64,000 nucleotides of DNA from Paraburkholderia fynbosensis (GCF_902859935.1 NZ_CADIKI010000030.1:1-64000); one strand, 5' to 3'; positions 19,164 to 28,620 are shown, counted from the first letter of the stretch. Numbers and translations: made by a program. The notes: generated by a model not told the origin, from the sequence alone.

Positions 19164-20864
19164 ATGATCGAGACTCGCCCGAACCGCTTGCGCAAAACAC
19201 GAACCTGTCTCGCCGTCACGCTCGCCGCGACGGCCCTTGCCGCGCACGGACAAGTGCGCGTGCCGACGCCGCCGAATGGCGGCCAGTTGCTTCAGCAGGC
19301 GCCGCAGCCCTCATTGCAGCCGCCGCCCTCTAACCTGGACCTCACGATCCAGCAGCCGAAGGAAGCGCCCGCCGACAATACGAAAACCTTTCCGGTCCGC
19401 AACATCGAGATCGCGGGCAACACGGAGTTGCCCACCGGGATGCTGCATGACGTAGTGGCCTCGAGCGAGGGCAAGAATCTTACGCTCGCCGATCTGAACG
19501 CGCTCGCCGACCGCATCAGCGACGTGTATCACGAGCATGGCTACCCGCTCGCCACCGCCTATGTGCCGGCGCAGACGATCGAGAACGGCGTCGTGCGGAT
19601 CGATATTGCCGAGGCGCGCTACGGTGCCGTCACGCTGAACAACCAGAGCCAGGTGTCGGACCGCGTGCTGAACAACACGCTCGCGGCGCTGCAGGCGGGC
19701 CAGCCGGTCAGCGAATTCCAGCTCGAGCGCACGCTGCTGCTGATGCAGGACATTCCGGGCGCGGAGGTGAGTTCGACGATCCGGCCCGGGCAGCAGGTGG
19801 GCACGTCTGATCTGCTCGTCGGCGTGACCCCGCAGCAGCGCGTCACGGGCGACGCCGGCGTGGACAACTTCGGCGACCCTTATAGTGGTCGCGTGCGCGG
19901 CAGCGGCAACCTGAACATCAACGGCCCGTTCAATCAGGGCGACCTGCTGGACTTCAGCGCACTGACGTCGGGCCCCGGCATGACCTATGGGCGCATGGAC
20001 TACCGGTATCTGCTCAACGGCCAGGGCACGACGCTGGGCGCCACGGTGTCGGGGCTGAACTACCATCTGCGCAACGACCTCTCCGACCTGGATGCGCACG
20101 GTTCTGCATTCGTCGGCGGCGTGGTTCTGTCCCAGCCGCTGATCCGTAATACGCGGGGTAATCTCTACGGCCAGGTCGAGTACGACTTTCACAGGCTCAA
20201 CGACAATATCGACGTGATCGGCCTCCAGAACGACCGCCACACGAACAGCTTTACCACGACGCTGGCGGGCGACCAACTCGACGCCAATGGCGTGACCAAT
20301 GCTCGCCTCGCGATGACCTATGGCGTGCTTTCCGCGAATAACCTCCAGACCGATATCATCGACCAGCTCGGCGCGGACACGGCGGGTCATTACGTGAAGC
20401 TCGCACTGTCGCTGTCGAGACTGCAGCAGATCACCCGCAACGACGCCCTTTACCTGGCTTTTTCCGGGCAGACGTCGAGCAAGAACCTGGACACCTCCGA
20501 ACAGTTTTACCTTGGCGGCCCCAATAGCGTGCGAGGTTACGACGTGGGCGTGCTGTCGGGCTCGCGCGGCTATCTGGCGACGGTCGAATACCGGCACGAC
20601 ACCATGTTCCAGAACATCCCCGGCATCTGGGAGTTCTCTGCGTTCGTCGACACCGGTTGGGCGCAGCTTTACAAGGATTCGTTCGTGCCCGGGCCCAACA
20701 CGGGCCAGCTGAGCAGCGCGGGCTTCGGCGTGCAGTGGAATGGACCGCACAAGCTTCTCGTCACGGCGAGCGTTGCGTTCCCGTTCGGGCGGCAGCCGGA
20801 GATACTCAGCGTGAACAGCAATACCTCGCCGCACTGCTGGTTGCAACTGCGCAAGGCGTTCTAG
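19164..20864 (+). CDS. TpsB outer-membrane transporter (ShlB/FhaC family)
   Basis: Two-partner-secretion pore of 566 residues that should move the upstream exoprotein across the outer membrane. A signal peptide (CLAVTLAATALAAHGQ) is followed by a Pro/Gln-rich linker. The POTRA region is at about residues 70-155 (FPVRNIEIAGNTELPTGML, ADRISDVYHEHGYPLATAYV). A 16-stranded barrel then carries the family motif near residue 455 (GGPNSVRGYDVGVLSGSRGY). The protein ends in Phe, as outer-membrane barrels do. It begins 68 bp after the tpsA stop codon on the same strand, so the pair is one operon. Length is normal for the family. Confidence 0.92.
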   Translation: MIETRPNRLRKTRTCLAVTLAATALAAHGQVRVPTPPNGGQLLQQAPQPSLQPPPSNLDLTIQQPKEAPADNTKTFPVRNIEIAGNTELPTGMLHDVVASSEGKNLTLADLNALADRISDVYHEHGYPLATAYVPAQTIENGVVRIDIAEARYGAVTLNNQSQVSDRVLNNTLAALQAGQPVSEFQLERTLLLMQDIPGAEVSSTIRPGQQVGTSDLLVGVTPQQRVTGDAGVDNFGDPYSGRVRGSGNLNINGPFNQGDLLDFSALTSGPGMTYGRMDYRYLLNGQGTTLGATVSGLNYHLRNDLSDLDAHGSAFVGGVVLSQPLIRNTRGNLYGQVEYDFHRLNDNIDVIGLQNDRHTNSFTTTLAGDQLDANGVTNARLAMTYGVLSANNLQTDIIDQLGADTAGHYVKLALSLSRLQQITRNDALYLAFSGQTSSKNLDTSEQFYLGGPNSVRGYDVGVLSGSRGYLATVEYRHDTMFQNIPGIWEFSAFVDTGWAQLYKDSFVPGPNTGQLSSAGFGVQWNGPHKLLVTASVAFPFGRQPEILSVNSNTSPHCWLQLRKAF

Positions 20865-20883
20865 TTTCGGGCGCTGGAAGAAG

Positions 20884-20906
20884 AGGGCACCGCCTTGCGC
20901 GGCGCC
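20884..20906. terminator. possible bidirectional terminator
   Basis: GGGCACCGC and GCGGCGCCC can form a stem with one mismatch and a five-base loop between the convergent ends of tpsB and the next gene. There is no long T-run, so this is tentative. Confidence 0.35.
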
Positions 20907-20912
20907 CGAGTA

Positions 20913-21431
20913 CTACGACTGCTTCGAGGCCTTGGGAAGCGGGCCGAAGAACATCGTCTTGAGCCGTTTTTTGCCGAGCGCCCGCGCCAGTTCCGCAATC
21001 ACGCAGTAGTTGAAAATCAAGGTCAGCAGAAGAATCTGTACCGCCCAGAAGCGCGGCCAGCTGACATGAGTGAGCAGCTCGTGGTTTGCGGCGGCGAAAT
21101 TGTGGGTTTCCTTCCAGAAGTCATAGAGCCGCTCGAGATAATGGATCACGAGGGCGACCAGCGTGTACATCAACGTCTTCCACGAGACGTTCCAGACGAG
21201 GGGCTTGTCGGGAAAGCGGTTGATGAAGGGCAGCATGTCCGCGATCAGCACGGATTTGCCGAGGATCAGCGAGGAAATCAGCACCGACGCAGTGGTAGTC
21301 GGCGTAATGCCGGTCTCCCTGACCATCAGCGTGCGGATCAGCGCGACGATGTGAAGAATCACAAAGAAGAAAATCGTGGGCGGAAGCACCTTCAGGAATT
21401 CTTCCTTGATCTTTTCCGTCACCGAACTCAT
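20913..21431 (-). CDS. conserved-looking four-helix membrane protein (172 aa)
   Basis: Predicted inner-membrane protein with about four hydrophobic segments: VLPPTIFFFVILHIVALIR, SVLISSLILGKSVLIADMLP, WKTLMYTLVALVIHYL and FWAVQILLLTLIFNYCVIAE. Basic loops and a C-terminal KKRLKT suggest a cytoplasmic C-terminus. Start at 21431 (MSSVTEKIKEEF). I do not recognise a named family or function. It converges on tpsB and is followed on its own strand only by the putative terminator. Confidence 0.7.
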   Translation of the reverse strand: MSSVTEKIKEEFLKVLPPTIFFFVILHIVALIRTLMVRETGITPTTTASVLISSLILGKSVLIADMLPFINRFPDKPLVWNVSWKTLMYTLVALVIHYLERLYDFWKETHNFAAANHELLTHVSWPRFWAVQILLLTLIFNYCVIAELARALGKKRLKTMFFGPLPKASKQS

Positions 21432-21548
21432 GGATGTCCTCCCATCATGACTGATACCCCTCCAGCGAGCCGCCTGCCGGCGGCCGCCTTGAGGGGCGTG
21501 CGGAACTCACGGGGTGTCCAGTCTTGCAACCGGGGACGGGACCGGGTC

Positions 21549-22037
21549 TCAATACGGCGCTTGGACGACGATGTATTGCGAGCCCTGCGGCTGATACCAG
21601 GTGCTGCCGCATTGCTGGTAGATCATGCCGCCATAGTTCACGGGTACGCAGTTCGACGGCACCGAGTGCACGATGGAGCCCACCACCGCGGACGTCACGG
21701 CCACGGTGGCCGTGACGGCGGCGGCCGTGGCGACGGGGTGATAGTCGTTGTCCCAGCCGCCGTGGTGGTAATCGCCGTGCGCTTCCACATTGACGTTGCG
21801 GTTCACGTTCACATTGTTCACGCTCGTGTTGCGCACATTACGGGTACGCGCATCGGCGTGCACGTTATTCATCTGCGGGCGATTGGCGTGCGCGCGCCCA
21901 CCCCCGGCAGGTCGCTCTCTCGCCGCGCCTGCGCCGCGCCCCACGGCGTTCGCGGGAGACGGTGCCGAGCAGGCAATGCTGGCAGCGAGCATGAGCGTGA
22001 GAAGACGTGCGGGATTTCGCATGAGTCTGGTCTTCAT
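21549..22037 (-). CDS. exported Asn/Val/His-rich protein (162 aa)
   Basis: Signal peptide MKTRLMRNPARLLTLMLAAS ends near SPANA. The mature part begins with a basic, low-complexity Asn/Arg segment (NNVHADARTRNVRNTSVNNV, then NVNRNVNVEAHGDYHHGGWD). A central hydrophobic Ala/Val/Thr stretch follows (VATAAAVTATVAVTSAVVGS). The C-terminal tail has two Cys in NCVPVNYGGMIYQQCGSTWY. This layout is common in small envelope proteins of Burkholderia, but the function is unknown. The start at 22037 lies 4 bp after the DUF2092 stop, so the two genes are co-transcribed; a second ATG is at 22022. Confidence 0.75.
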   Translation of the reverse strand: MKTRLMRNPARLLTLMLAASIACSAPSPANAVGRGAGAARERPAGGGRAHANRPQMNNVHADARTRNVRNTSVNNVNVNRNVNVEAHGDYHHGGWDNDYHPVATAAAVTATVAVTSAVVGSIVHSVPSNCVPVNYGGMIYQQCGSTWYQPQGSQYIVVQAPY

Positions 22038-22041
22038 CGGT

Positions 22042-22818
22042 CTACCCCTTGTTCTTGACAGGAACGATTTCGATCTTCTTCGCGCCCGCCGGCGGATGGA
22101 ACGCGAAGTCGGAATCCTTGAAGCGGGGGGGGATCGTCCAGTCGAGGATCGAGACCGACTGTGGACGTGCATCGTCGTCGCGCCGTGTGATGACGATCTT
22201 GCGCGGCATCGGACTCGCGCCCGCGCTGATCCAGATCTGCCAGTCGATCGCTTTCTGGCGAAACGCGTAATGATTGCAAAGGTCGTCGTTGATATAGTCC
22301 TGCCCCGCGTACATCGCGGATTCGAACTGGCCGGTGGGCGCCTCGGGCGTGCCCCAGACGAACAGGTCAGCAAGCGGGATTTCCACGCCGTAGTTATCGC
22401 GCAGCCTGTCGATCAACCCGCCGATCGTGCCGTCGAACGCAACCGTCGAAAAGTACTTCTGGGCAGGCGTGTAGAGCGTCACGGCCTTGCCGTCGAAGAA
22501 GATCTCCCGTTTGCCGCGTGCAGTGGTCAGGACTGCGCGAATGCGGTGCGGCCGGTCCACGTCGAGCTCGGCGTTCGCACTGTGCTGAAGCTTCTGCCCG
22601 TCTTCCAGCACGCGCTCGCCGGTGAGGTCGGTCGATACGCTGAAGCGCTTGAGTGACTGGAGCCAGGTGCCCATCTTCTGCAGCGCCTCGACTGCGGCAG
22701 GATCGACCGGATTGGTGGCGTTCTGCGCCGCAGCCGGTGCTGATGCCTGTGCGAAAACAGGTGGCGCGGCGAGGGTCGTCGCGGCCAGCATGAGTATGCA
22801 TGAAACCCTTTTCTTCAT
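22042..22818 (-). CDS. exported DUF2092 protein
   Basis: Periplasmic protein of 258 residues related to the LolA/LolB-like DUF2092 family. The signal peptide is KRVSCILMLAATTLAAPPVF. The mature part starts with PAAVEALQKMGTWLQSLKRF and contains strands typical of this fold (RGKREIFFDGKAVTLYTPAQ, MPRKIVITRRDDDARPQSVS). The start at 22818 has GGGAGAATACG directly upstream; the frame extends further but without signals. It heads a two-gene operon with the Asn-rich protein. A role in lipid or lipoprotein binding is only a family-level suggestion. Confidence 0.82.
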   Translation of the reverse strand: MKKRVSCILMLAATTLAAPPVFAQASAPAAAQNATNPVDPAAVEALQKMGTWLQSLKRFSVSTDLTGERVLEDGQKLQHSANAELDVDRPHRIRAVLTTARGKREIFFDGKAVTLYTPAQKYFSTVAFDGTIGGLIDRLRDNYGVEIPLADLFVWGTPEAPTGQFESAMYAGQDYINDDLCNHYAFRQKAIDWQIWISAGASPMPRKIVITRRDDDARPQSVSILDWTIPPRFKDSDFAFHPPAGAKKIEIVPVKNKG

Positions 22819-22957
22819 CGTATTCTCCCGGCGTGCGAGCGAGAAGCCGCAAAAACGTGGAAGCAACGTCGTGGCAGGCGTTTTCCGGCATGACACAGTA
22901 CGCCTGCTGTGGGTAATGTAATAGCCACCGACGGGAAAGGGAAGATCGCTGCCCGAT

Positions 22958-22996
22958 ATTGCCCAATGGGGAAATCCGACTGCCCCGAGTCCCTAT
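22958..22996 (+). promoter_or_regulatory. conserved palindromic element, copy A
   Basis: ATTGCCC, four bases, then GGGAAAT, five bases, TGCCCC, three bases, CCCTAT. The same arrangement recurs at 25251, 28355 (minus), 32076 (minus), 35517 and 38534 (minus). This copy points to the broken response regulator 299 bp downstream. The remaining intergenic sequence (22819-23294) holds nothing else I can support. Confidence 0.6.
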
Positions 22997-23294
22997 TGCT
23001 GGACAGGGTAATTGGGGCGATGCTGCAAGGTGATTCACCGACTGGTGCATGTGGGCCGGCTAGGCGAGCGACCACGCCCTAATCCGCCTCCGCGCATAGC
23101 TTCCCCTTCGAGGGAGGATTTCCGCATGAATGAAACGGATTACCTGGGATTGCGATGTAATCGCATGAAACCAAGCCGGTGGCGCGGCCCTTTGTGTGCA
23201 GGCTCACCCGAAAGTCAACGGGGCCTGCCCCAGCTCTCTCACGCGCCGCGCGCGTGTTTGTACAAGACTCCGAGACTGTTTCCATTGGCGGCGT

Positions 23295-23737
23295 ATGGAC
23301 GTAAAACGACAGACGATCCTGATAGTCGAGGACGATGCAAGCTTGCGTCTAGCGGTCGAGCGGTCGAGCGGTTGCAGCGGTTATCAGGGTTTCACACGCG
23401 ACCGTTTCGCAGCGCGGAAGATGCCGACGTGTTCGAATTCGCCAGCACGGCGCGTTGTCTCGTCATCGACGTCAACCTGCCGGGGACGTCAGAGCCTGCG
23501 TTTTACGCGATGCTGGATCTGCCACGACCGCCCGCGGTGTTCATGACGGCTTTCAACGGCGCGCGCACGCGACGCGCCGTTGAAAGCGCGGGCGCACATA
23601 CGCTCCTGACGAAGCCGTTCCCTGGCGAGCCGCTGGTCGACGCGGTTGCAAAGCGACCGGTGGCTCATCTTGAAGGTCGCTGCCTCACACAGATGCGTGG
23701 TCCGTTCCGCGTCGAAGCGGAGATTCAGCGAGTTTGA
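23295..23737 (+). pseudogene. receiver-domain response regulator broken by an 8-bp duplication
   Basis: The 5' part (MDVKRQTILIVEDDASLRLA) has the acidic pocket of a CheY-like receiver. The rest of the receiver continues in another frame: AEDADVFEFASTARCLVIDV with the phospho-acceptor Asp, NLPGTSEP, VFMTAFNGA, and the conserved Lys in LLTKPFPGEP. Between them CGGTCGAG is repeated in tandem at 23353-23368. Removing one copy restores one continuous frame (VERLQRLSGFHTRPFRSAED) of about 144 residues with all receiver landmarks. No output domain follows. As sequenced the product would be truncated; a revertible or recent mutation is possible. Confidence 0.8.
23353..23368 (+). repeat. tandem CGGTCGAG x2 causing the frameshift
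   Basis: Two perfect 8-bp units in direct tandem. Eight bases shift the frame by two, exactly the difference between the frames of the two receiver halves. Confidence 0.85.
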
Positions 23738-23843
23738 GGTTGATCGAAACCAAAAGAAAATGCATGGAACCTGATTCACACGTTGGGGTGGCGCACGCCC
23801 GTGATGCGCGCATCGTGCTTACTCGCGAGGGCGGGGACACGTA

Positions 23844-24608
23844 TCAATGTTCCAGTGATTGAGCCAGCCTCAACAGATTCTGGGGCTGAACATGAATGAT
23901 GCCGCCACGCGGGCTGTCTATATCTGCAATGAGTGCAAGGGACAGTGAAACCGTAACGGGCAAAATGATGATCAGAAGGCCAACGCTGAGTTTTCCCTTT
24001 GCCCCGTACCCCTGGATCACGCAGCCGAAGATTGCAATGGCGATCATGAGAATCCAGGACCCGAGAGGCACACGGTTGATTCGGGCGGCCTCCGAATAGT
24101 CCTGGGAGTTGAGCACGTCGTTCATGCCAGCCACGACCAGGGCGCCGACAGGCGTGGGTTTGCCTTCGGCCACCGCGGTCGCGAGCTTCCACAGTTCGGA
24201 CTGGACGGTGGTCGTGTCTCGCCCGATGCGTGCCAGCTCGCCGGGGTCTCGCGTCAGGTAATCCTCGATGCGGAGATGAGCATAGCGGACCAGGGCTGCC
24301 TTCATTGGAGGCCGGACTTCCGGAGATGCGAGATCCGCACGTGCATATTCGGTGCCTATGGCATTGGCCTCCGCCTCCTCAAGATTCTTGCGCTGATCGT
24401 AGCGATTCACCGCCATCGAAAGACTGAAGCCGATGAGCAATGCGAGCAGTGTGAGCGTCGAGGTAAGCACGACACTGAAGTCGTCCCGCTCTTCCCCTGG
24501 GAGCACGATCAGACGTCGCAGGACGAACGTGCCGAAGGCGATTGCGCCAAGGAATACGAGGAAAAGGACCACGAGCATAACGGCTGGATGATCGACGAAT
24601 GCTGCCAT
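23844..24608 (-). CDS. DUF4239-type membrane protein
   Basis: Inner-membrane protein of 254 residues. The start at 24608 has GGAGG nine bases upstream; the frame is open to 24710 but that extension is unlikely. Two N-terminal helices (VMLVVLFLVFLGAIAFGTFV, LTLLALLIGFSLSMAVNRYD) and two C-terminal helices (GSWILMIAIAIFGCVIQGYG, LLIIILPVTVSLSLALIADI) flank a central helical domain with EEAEANAIGTEYARADL, which is typical of bestrophin-like DUF4239 proteins. The end (IADIDSPRGGIIHVQPQNL) is also characteristic. Channel activity is unproven for this family. Confidence 0.8.
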   Translation of the reverse strand: MAAFVDHPAVMLVVLFLVFLGAIAFGTFVLRRLIVLPGEERDDFSVVLTSTLTLLALLIGFSLSMAVNRYDQRKNLEEAEANAIGTEYARADLASPEVRPPMKAALVRYAHLRIEDYLTRDPGELARIGRDTTTVQSELWKLATAVAEGKPTPVGALVVAGMNDVLNSQDYSEAARINRVPLGSWILMIAIAIFGCVIQGYGAKGKLSVGLLIIILPVTVSLSLALIADIDSPRGGIIHVQPQNLLRLAQSLEH

Positions 24609-25250
24609 GTAATGCCTCCGTGAGCGCGTCGTGTGCCAGCGGGAAGTCGATATTCCGCGCCTGGACAGTTGATATTTTGATAAGCCAATATGGAAAAAGC
24701 ACCCCATCATCGTGCCAGAAACATGGGCTCTTCTGCGTTATTTTGGTCTTTGAATCTCCCGCGACGTGTTATTGGTCCGGCAATAACCGGGGCTCGCCGT
24801 GAACGGCCGTCCGCCTGCACGCACAGTCACGACGACGTAACGACAAGTTCTTCGGCTCCTGATCGATGTACCCGCTGACATGGGTCGCAATGATGTCGTG
24901 ACGATTTCCGGAGCCACGACTGCTCCATTCGGTTGTTTGGCTATCGCTCCTGTGTTCAGGACCGCACGGTGGCGGCAAGTGCATCGATGTCTTTCTCGGC
25001 GGGGTGAGAGTTATCGGCGCTCCGCCCGGAAAGCCGGCTTCGCTGGCCATGCCAGCGCGCGAGCAGCAGAACGCCACGGATGCGTCCGCACGCAGGGCTT
25101 CCGATTGAATCGTGGTACGACATGAGCGATTCCAGTGCCCCGAACAGCGCCATAGCGGAAAGGAACGTTTGGGTTTTGGCGCATATCTGTGTCCTCCCAG
25201 ATTGTTTCCCTGATTCAGCGGGTTCGCCAGTAGGACTTCGGGAAGCGCCA
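24609..25250. other. intergenic, no supportable gene
   Basis: Several short frames overlap here, but none has a ribosome binding site together with plausible composition. The only structured feature is the regulatory element that begins at 25251. Confidence 0.4.
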
Positions 25251-25290
25251 TTGCCCCCTCGGGCAATTCATATTGCCCCGTGTCCCTATG
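25251..25290 (+). promoter_or_regulatory. conserved palindromic element, copy B
   Basis: The clearest copy: ATTGCCC and GGGCAAT form a perfect inverted repeat around four bases. TGCCCC follows after six bases and CCCTAT after three more plus T. It points to the SYLF lipoprotein gene 160 bp downstream. Confidence 0.65.
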
Positions 25291-25449
25291 GCAACGCACG
25301 GCGGCAAGCCCGAAACTTCCAGCTGAAGGACTTGCGCCCGGCACTGCCGGGACTGCAGTCCCACACGGCGACCGATGCGGTCGTTATCTCGCCTGCTTTC
25401 TGGTTTACGGTTCCTGCGGCGATTCGAATACAAAAAAACGGAGAGTGAA

Positions 25450-26037
25450 ATGCAACCACGTCTTTTCATGCTTAAGGCTTCTGTGGCTCTCGGCGTTCTG
25501 GGCACAGTCCTGGCGGGATGTACGACGACGGCAAACGAGCCCGCCACCCAGCAGTCCAACGCGGATCGGCGCCAGTCCATCGACGCCAGTGTTGATGGCA
25601 CGCTGTCGCGTCTTTACCAGACTACGCCTGGCTCGCGCGAACTTGTCGCGAAGGCTCGGGGAGTGCTGGTCTTTCCGTCCGTGATCCAGGCTGGGGTACT
25701 GGTAGGCGGAGCGCATGGCGACGGTGCGTTGCGTGTGGATGGTGGCACCGTGGGCCATTACAGCCTCACCTCGGCATCGTTTGGTGCCGAACTCGGCTTA
25801 CAGTCGAAGGCCGTGGTTTATCTTTTCATGACGCAGGATGCACTCGACAGATTCCGTAATTCGAACGGCTGGTCAGCGGGTGGTGACGCGTCGGTCGCTA
25901 TCGTGAAAGTGGGCGCCAACGGGCAGATCGATACCACGACCACGACCAGGCCGGTGGAGGTTTTTGTACTCACGAACAGTGGCCTGATGGGTGACCTTTC
26001 GCTGTCGGGGACCAAGATCAGCCGTCTGAGTCTGTAA
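25450..26037 (+). CDS. SYLF-domain (Ysc84/DUF500) lipoprotein
   Basis: Membrane-anchored lipoprotein of 195 residues. The signal peptide ends with a clear lipobox, LAGC (Cys about residue 25), so the protein should be lipidated. The SYLF lipid-binding domain fills the rest: ARGVLVFPSVIQAGVLVGGA, HYSLTSASFGAELGLQSKAV, NGWSAGGDASVAIVKVGANG and FVLTNSGLMGDLSLSGTKIS. The ATG at 25450 follows GAGAGTGAA. A palindromic element lies 160 bp upstream. A short fragment of a second copy survives at 1237-1350. Family members bind phosphoinositides in eukaryotes; the bacterial role is unclear. Confidence 0.88.
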   Translation: MQPRLFMLKASVALGVLGTVLAGCTTTANEPATQQSNADRRQSIDASVDGTLSRLYQTTPGSRELVAKARGVLVFPSVIQAGVLVGGAHGDGALRVDGGTVGHYSLTSASFGAELGLQSKAVVYLFMTQDALDRFRNSNGWSAGGDASVAIVKVGANGQIDTTTTTRPVEVFVLTNSGLMGDLSLSGTKISRLSL

Positions 26038-26215
26038 GGCAGCCGGGGCGGTCCGGATAGCCGCGAAGGAGTGGACACGCCCCGTCCGTGGCGGCAGAAG
26101 AAGTCTGTGCAGGGGCGTTGTCACACCGGACCCTCAGTGTTCCTGCGGAACCCGGCCCGGAGACTGCGTGAGGCTGCGCCTGCAAGGATCCAACCGCGGT
26201 GGGGAAACGATCAGG

Positions 26216-26940
26216 ATGGTCAAACGAAACATCCTGAACATCGCGTTGATGGCGGTGGCGCTGCCGCTGGTGTGCAGACCAGTATTTCCGCAGAGCGACG
26301 AAGATCTAGCGAAGCAGCCGAGCAATTCCGTGGCTGCATTAATCAGCGTGTCGTTCCAGTTCAATTAACGAACCTCGTCTCACGGACCGTTCTTCCGATT
26401 GCATTGCCGGACGACGTTGCGCCAGGAACGGCTTCACAGACGGGCTTGGGCGACAATCCTTCAGAGCTTCTTCTCCCGACAAAAGTCGACCGCAAACGAC
26501 CTGATATGGGGTGTCGGTCCCGCGCTGCAGTTGCCCTCGGCTACCGATTCCCTGCTGGGCAGCGGATAAGTGGGGGCCGGTCCGGCGGCCGTTCTCCTGT
26601 GACAGTCCAACGCGTGGACGTATGGCGCACGGGCGAATCCTCTCTGGTCGTTTGCGGGCGATGGCGACCGGCCCGGCGTCAGTGCAACCTATTTCCAGTC
26701 ATTCCTGACGTACATGACGAAGGACGCGTGGACTTCGGCGTCAATCAATAGGAATCGACGTATCATCGGGAATATCACCGGTGGTCTACGCCGATCAATG
26801 CGAAGTGACCAGATCGTTGAAAGTGGGCGGGCAACCCCTTAGCATCGGCGAAGGTGTGCGCAACCGGGCCGCGAGCCCTGAAACGGGACCGCACGATTGG
26901 GGCGCGCGTGTGATTGCCACGTTCCAGTTCCCCGAAGGAA
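26216..26940 (+). pseudogene. decayed copy of the outer-membrane transporter-like gene
   Basis: It starts with an intact signal region and PQSDEDLAKQPSNSVAALIS, matching AQSDSDLAKQLSNPVAALIS at 3929. After SVSFQFN a stop follows, and about 90 bp present in the intact gene are missing. The rest is recognisable in shifting frames: SRTVLPI, TASQTGLGD, MTKDAW, and finally RAASPETGPHDWGAR, matching YWAASPDSGPHGWGAR. Multiple stops and indels show an old pseudogene. It lies between the SYLF gene and a BamA-like gene. Confidence 0.8.
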
Positions 26941-26984
26941 AGCCGCAGCACGGATTCCCTTGCACGTGTTCGCGCCTGATCCGT

Positions 26985-28166
26985 TCACCGCCATGCGCTG
27001 CCGACCTGGATATAGAACGCGTTCTGCCCGGGGCCGTGTGCGATGTCGACACCCATCGTCATACCCAGCTTGCGGGCGATCAGGTAGCGAAAGCCTGTAC
27101 CGAAGCCGAAGGCGGTCGGCGCTTCGGAAAAGGTGTGCAGCTGTCCATAGGCCCGTCCAACGCCGCCGAAGCCGAGCACCGACCAGCGTGGTGTGACGTA
27201 GTAGCGCAACTCCAGTTCGCCGGTAATCTGGCGCCGGTCCTGGAACTTCGCCTGCGACACGCCGCGCAGATCGACATAGGGTTGCGCGAAGAACGGAATA
27301 TCGCCCTGCGAGAAGCCCAGATCGGCGCGCAGCCCCAACACCCATTTCGATGACAGTTCAATCCAGCGATAAGCCTTTGCCGCCTGCATTTCGAAGGAAC
27401 GGTCACTGCCCAGCCCTCCCCGGGCCAGTTCGGCCTCGAGTTCGGCATAGGTGCCACTGCGCGGATAGAAGAAATTGTCGCGCGTGTCGTAATCGATAAC
27501 GATACCGCCTTTGCCGACTTTCAGGTCACGCTGGAAGTTGTGAATCCCTTCAGGAATTGCGGGGCCGAGGCGCGTTGTCGAGTCGAGAAAGGTATAACGC
27601 GGGCCGACGTACCATGGGCTATCGCTCAGCCGGAAGAGCAGTTGCTGAATGGTGCCGATGCCGCTCAGCTGGTAGGCGTTAGCGTTGCCGCGGGGGCCAT
27701 AGTAGTTCAGGTTTAGATCCAGCTTGCCGAGCACTCCGAGATAGCGGATATGGTCGTCGTCCCAGGTGTGGAAGTGCAGAAGGCCCGCTGCCCAGCTGTG
27801 CGTGTTCGTTACGAATCCGCCGACGCCCGTGATATTCGGCGGCTTGATCTTGTGTGGCTGTGTGTCGTCGTTTGTTCCGTCGCTCGTGTTATCCGGTTTG
27901 GCTGCGGGCGGTACGGTGAAGTAGAGCAGCGCGAGTCCGAACCCGTACCCGATCGCTGGCTCCGTGATGATGTCCGGTACCGGCAGCACGCCCTTATGCT
28001 GCAGCAGCATGTTGCTCATGTCGAACTGCCCGTCCGTGGCGTCGAAGAACGAGGGACGGGCGTTATTGTCGGCGCCGTGTGCGAGCGCGGCGATCGTGAC
28101 TAGCAGCGGCGAGAACAACCGCAATTTGCGGGAGAATTTCGGGATGCTGGCCGACAGTGTCTGCAT
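26985..28166 (-). CDS. BamA/D15-like outer-membrane barrel without POTRA domains
   Basis: Predicted outer-membrane beta-barrel of 393 residues in the bacterial surface antigen (Omp85/D15) family. The N-terminus has a signal segment (LRLFSPLLVTIAALAHGADN), then a strand region LPVPDIITEPAIGYGFGLAL, a Asp/Lys/Pro-rich loop, and barrel strands including GGIVIDYDTRDNFFYPRSGT (the typical IDTRD motif of the family) and VDLRGVSQAKFQDRRQITGE. It ends FYIQVGSAWR. No POTRA repeats precede the barrel, unlike BamA or TamA. The start at 28166 is weakly supported; the frame is open to 28406. A palindromic element is 189 bp upstream. Confidence 0.82.
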   Translation of the reverse strand: MQTLSASIPKFSRKLRLFSPLLVTIAALAHGADNNARPSFFDATDGQFDMSNMLLQHKGVLPVPDIITEPAIGYGFGLALLYFTVPPAAKPDNTSDGTNDDTQPHKIKPPNITGVGGFVTNTHSWAAGLLHFHTWDDDHIRYLGVLGKLDLNLNYYGPRGNANAYQLSGIGTIQQLLFRLSDSPWYVGPRYTFLDSTTRLGPAIPEGIHNFQRDLKVGKGGIVIDYDTRDNFFYPRSGTYAELEAELARGGLGSDRSFEMQAAKAYRWIELSSKWVLGLRADLGFSQGDIPFFAQPYVDLRGVSQAKFQDRRQITGELELRYYVTPRWSVLGFGGVGRAYGQLHTFSEAPTAFGFGTGFRYLIARKLGMTMGVDIAHGPGQNAFYIQVGSAWR

Positions 28167-28354
28167 GTTTGACTGGGTGTTTTCAGTACATGTGGCATCG
28201 CCACGGTTGGGTTTTCTGTGTCTGGATGGAGGCGTGCCAGCTTGGGGGCGTGATGATGGCAGCACAGGGTGATATGCCCTACGACGAGTCGCCCATCCGC
28301 GCCTCCAGGACGCACGTCGTTCCTGAGTGTCGGACAGATCTACCTCGATACGCC

Positions 28355-28394
28355 ATAGGTATTCGGGGCAGGACGGTTTCCCTTTTCGGGAAAA
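28355..28394 (-). promoter_or_regulatory. conserved palindromic element, copy F
   Basis: Minus strand: TTTCCC, five bases, GGGAAA, then TGCCCC and ACCTAT with the same spacing as the other copies. The inverted repeat is present although its bases differ (TTTCCC in place of TTGCCC), as expected for a compensated operator. It faces the BamA-like gene 189 bp downstream. Confidence 0.55.
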
Positions 28395-28620
28395 ACGTCG
28401 CTGCATCGCCCGCGTGACAAGCCTCTATGCTGTCAGCCCCGTACTGGAGGGTGTTGCAGAAGTGCCTCGCCGCGCTGCCCGGAACGTGGCGCTTATGCTA
28501 GCTTCCGGATAAATGGCATAGTTCGGCCCGGCCTTTAAAGGGGCCAGCGCGTTAGGCCTGAAGCTGCATCCGCTGGCACAGGATGTGACTTTGGCCGCAT
28601 ATAACCAGGTGACTCGCATC

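Noticed and set aside
19311-20846. 511-residue minus-strand frame opposite tpsB
   Set aside because: Composition is that of an antisense frame in high-GC DNA, while the plus-strand gene has full POTRA and barrel motifs.
28470-28500. Possible sigma-54 promoter (TGGCGC...TGCT)
   Set aside because: Spacing and the conserved GC dinucleotide of the -12 element do not fit.
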